Assembly: GCA_026225945.1 (NCBI GenBank)
Contig: JAMJFZ010001868.1
Location: forward strand, 7,772,501 to 7,836,500
From: Cricetomys ansorgei
Lineage: Eukaryota > Chordata > Mammalia > Rodentia > Nesomyidae
Reading direction: 5' to 3'
DNA length: 64,000 bases
In this document: piece after piece, positions 61,905-64,000 of the stretch
How the letters are laid out: each line of letters starts with the position of its first letter
Position numbering within the stretch: position 1 is the stretch's first letter
Notes under the pieces: model-generated
What the model saw: the letters and a program-made list of their open reading frames with translations, nothing else
Told to the model about the DNA's origin: nothing
Databases searched by the model: none
Program-made: the position numbers and the translations under genes

Positions 61905-61995
61905 TGCTTTGCTCTAGGGAGCTAGTGATTCAACCCAGGACCTCACGAATTCTAAGGGGTGCTCCCTCACTGAGTGGCACCACAGCCCTAACTTA
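61905..61995 (-). mobile_element. ID-like SINE
   Basis: On the - strand it reads AGGGCTGTGGTGCCACTCAG, then TGAGGGAGCACC and GAGGTCCTGGGTTGAATCAC, close to the ID/BC1 A- and B-box order. Confidence 0.7.
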
Positions 61996-62258
61996 CATTG
62001 AAAAGGACACTGTGATCCAACAAAAGGAAATACAGATTAAAGAACACGACCTGTCACGGAAGGAAGTCCACACCTTCCATATTTGGTGCTTGAATGATGA
62101 ATTCTTACTCAAATGCTCGCTTTATTCCTACCTATTTATCTTTCGAATTAGTTAACTTCCGAGTCCTTAGAATTTACTTTGTCTACGCTCAACTTCGTGC
62201 TCTACTGGTTCTCTCTGAGAGAGCACGAAGACGCCTGGCACAGAGCCCACTGTTTTAC

Positions 62259-62490
62259 CTGCAAGGGGGGATGCGTTGGCCTGTAGTCACATCACACTTC
62301 GGAACCAAAATGGTGCAAGCAAAGAACATGAGGTATTTGTAACAGTTGGTTTGAACAAGTGCAGGAAAGAGAGATGACTCCCAGCTGATGGACGCTTCCT
62401 TTTGAGTCCTGTGGCCAAGGTAATTTGGATAATGTGTATAGTTGTAAGGCAAATTCATGCAGAGTTCCAGAGTGATCGGCTCACATTGAC
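62259..62490 (-). CDS. CORIN: CORIN coding exon: frizzled domain 2, first part
   Basis: This 232-base exon begins with two bases of a split codon and encodes QCEPITLELCMNLPYNYTHY, then PNYLGHRTQKEASISWESSL, and ends GQRIPPC plus AG of an Arg codon. CxxI-ELC-NLPYN-T-YPN is the classic frizzled cysteine-rich-domain signature. An N-glycosylation sequon (NYT) is present. The acceptor is TTTTGTCAG (- strand, AG at 62491-62492) and the donor is GTAAAA. This is the most upstream CORIN exon I can identify in the window. Confidence 0.94.
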
Positions 62491-62972
62491 CTGACAAAAA
62501 AACATACACACACGAATACTAAAAACAGCTACTTTAGACTTTCCACTCTCAAAGTCTGCTTTACCTGACTCAGATCACAGCTTCTAAAACTCTGGGTTCC
62601 GGTTACACAGCCGTGCATGAGGGTTGTAAAATAATTGGCAACACTAAAAGGTCTCTAACATACAGAGGTCAAAATTTAATTCAAAATGAAGTACATAATG
62701 AATCTGAGGTGTTTCTGACACTTGCAAATGTCGTATCATGTGCCTTCACTGAGCACATGACATATGCATTCTGTGGTACTCATCCTGTCACAGCTCATGT
62801 GACAGCAACAGACCCTGCATGAAACACCTCTGCTCAGGTCCCAGATTAGTGCCTGTTTTGAGTTACAGAGTTTTTACTGTATATACCAAAATTTCAGCTC
62901 TTATAGAAACAAAATGGTGTAATTATAGGAAATGAAAACAATGTTTTCCACAGTTAGAATATGTTCAGATAG

Positions 62973-63097
62973 ATTGTGAGATACATTGTATATATATATG
63001 TATATGTATATATATGTAGTATTGTGAGATACATTGTATATATATATGTATATGTATATATATGTAGTATTGTGAGATACATTGTATATATATATGT

Positions 63098-63172
<75 letters not shown>
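62973..63172. repeat. 48-bp tandem repeat (3 copies) running into (TA)n(TG)n
   Basis: The motif ATTGTGAGATACATTGTATA recurs at 62973, 63021 and 63069, exactly 48 bases apart. A partial ATTGTG at 63174 follows the (TA)n and (TG)n runs. The inner part of each unit is TATATG-rich. Confidence 0.92.
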
Positions 63173-63173
<1 letters not shown>

Positions 63174-63197
63174 TATTGTGTTAGAATGATAGTTTTT

Positions 63198-63361
63198 GGG
63201 GTTTTTTGTTTGTTTGTTTTTTGAGACAGGGTCTCTCTGTTGTGACTCTGGCTGTCCTGGAACTCACTCTGTAGACCAGGCTGGCCTCAAACTCTCAGGG
63301 ATCCACCTGCCTCTGCTTCCCCAGTGCTGGGATTAAAGGCGTGTGTCACCACTGCCTAGCT
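63198..63361 (-). mobile_element. B1 SINE, full length
   Basis: T-rich left end, GAGACAGGGTCTCTCTGTTG through TCACCACTGCCTAGC. Flanks beginning TTAGAATGATAG (63181) and TTAGAATCATTG (63361) look like an imperfect target-site duplication. It has the TGTTGTGACTCTGGCTGTC variant. Confidence 0.93.
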
Positions 63362-63589
63362 TAGAATCATTGATTTTTTTTAAAATGCTGTTTGAATGGC
63401 TAACTTGAGTTTCTCGAAAGCTAGCTCAATGAATTTTGCCTTGAGATTAAGACAGCATTTTCTACAGTTTCTGATGTTCTCCATGTAGGAAATAATAAAA
63501 TTAAACATGGACCAACTCTGAGACACATTAATGGTATTCTACGCCTTATAGCACCCATTGGCTTTTGTTGTTTGCCTTTAGTTGTTGTT

Positions 63590-63735
63590 CCAAGGCTGTT
63601 TGTTTGTTTATGTTCTAGCCAAGTTTGCCCTGGAGCTCATTATATAGCGTGGGTTGGCCCAAAGCCAAGGCCATCACTGTGCCTCCCCCATCTAAGTTTT
63701 GGAATTGCAAGTGTGAGGCACAGCACCCAGTTTCA
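63590..63735 (-). mobile_element. Degraded B1-like SINE
   Basis: TTTGCCCTGGAGCTCATTAT, GTGCCTCCCCCATCTAAGTT and GTGTGAGGCACAGCACCCAG preserve B1 order in a heavily mutated form. Confidence 0.55.
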
Positions 63736-64000
63736 TATCAAATAGTCAACAAATATTTAATTTTTATGTAAAAATAAGCCCATCTGTCTCATTACTATGA
63801 AAATTTGCTTTTATCTCTAATAAATGGTAAAACTATATGTATACCAAAGATTTGTTTCAAAACACATTTCTTTATGAATTTTTATTGGAAAACATTTAGT
63901 TTGTATTCCTATTTTCTATACTGTATACCTGAAGTTGGAATTAAAACAAAAAGGAGCCCTGAGGGGGAAGCCAGGAGACTAAGTAGCAAAAATTAGAGCA

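Larger units (their letters stand above)
59417..62258 (-). other. CORIN intron, 2842 bp
   Basis: Contains GATA array 2 with a following AC run (59506-59622), a 25-T run (60966-60990) and an ID-like SINE (61905-61995). The rest shows no recognisable feature. Confidence 0.8.
62491..64000 (-). other. CORIN intron (continues off the right edge)
   Basis: No upstream CORIN exon was recognised here. It contains a 48-bp minisatellite with TA/TG runs (62973-63172), a B1 (63198-63361) and a degraded B1-like element (about 63590-63735). Confidence 0.75.

Noticed and set aside
62973..63172. Regularly spaced repeats resembling a CRISPR array
   Set aside because: Units are directly adjacent with no unique spacers, are TA-rich, and sit in a mammalian intron. 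It is a minisatellite.

Overview
The window is a vertebrate, specifically muroid-rodent, genomic segment. It has short exons in long AT-rich, CpG-poor introns, GT-AG splice sites, B1, B2 and ID/B4 SINEs, LINE-1 remnants and many long microsatellites. The B1 copies carry a shared variant block (TGTTGT, A or G, A or G, CTCTGGCTGTC) that differs from the mouse and rat consensus as I remember it. I would therefore call it a muroid other than Mus or Rattus, without naming a species.

Two protein-coding genes lie tail to tail. On the + strand, positions 1 to about 13.8 kb hold the 3' end of ATP10D, a class-5 P4-ATPase phospholipid flippase. Four coding exons (5597-5677, 6780-6884, 9684-9871, 11134-11461) encode the last 233 residues: membrane segments about TM7 to TM10 and the cytosolic tail. 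They are followed by a 3' UTR with several poly(A) signals.

On the - strand, from about 13.9 kb to the right edge, lies the 3' half of CORIN, the transmembrane serine protease that processes pro-atrial natriuretic peptide. Twelve coding exons run right to left: second frizzled domain (62.5 and 59.4 kb), LDL-receptor class A repeats 5-7 (58.5, 51.1, 49.4 kb), SRCR domain (48.2, 32.5, 29.6 kb) and trypsin-like protease (29.4, 19.1, 16.9, 15.6 kb). Every junction keeps the reading frame (1772 coding bases including the stop). The activation site, catalytic His/Asp/Ser and the S1-pocket Asp are intact. The arrangement matches the ATP10D-CORIN neighbourhood of human chromosome 4p12.

The rest is intron and UTR. 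It holds two same-orientation copies of a LINE-1 3' region (27.0-28.2 and 34.8-36.5 kb), older LINE-1 pieces, a U6 snRNA pseudogene inside a CORIN intron, a 317-base purine-only tract at 46.1 kb, GATA arrays at 58.1 and 59.5 kb and a 48-bp minisatellite at 63 kb. I found no undescribed coding system. The most interesting points are the very close (possibly overlapping) ends of the two convergent genes, a frame-neutral block of three CORIN exons holding the activation site and catalytic His, and an extra cysteine in the SRCR domain.
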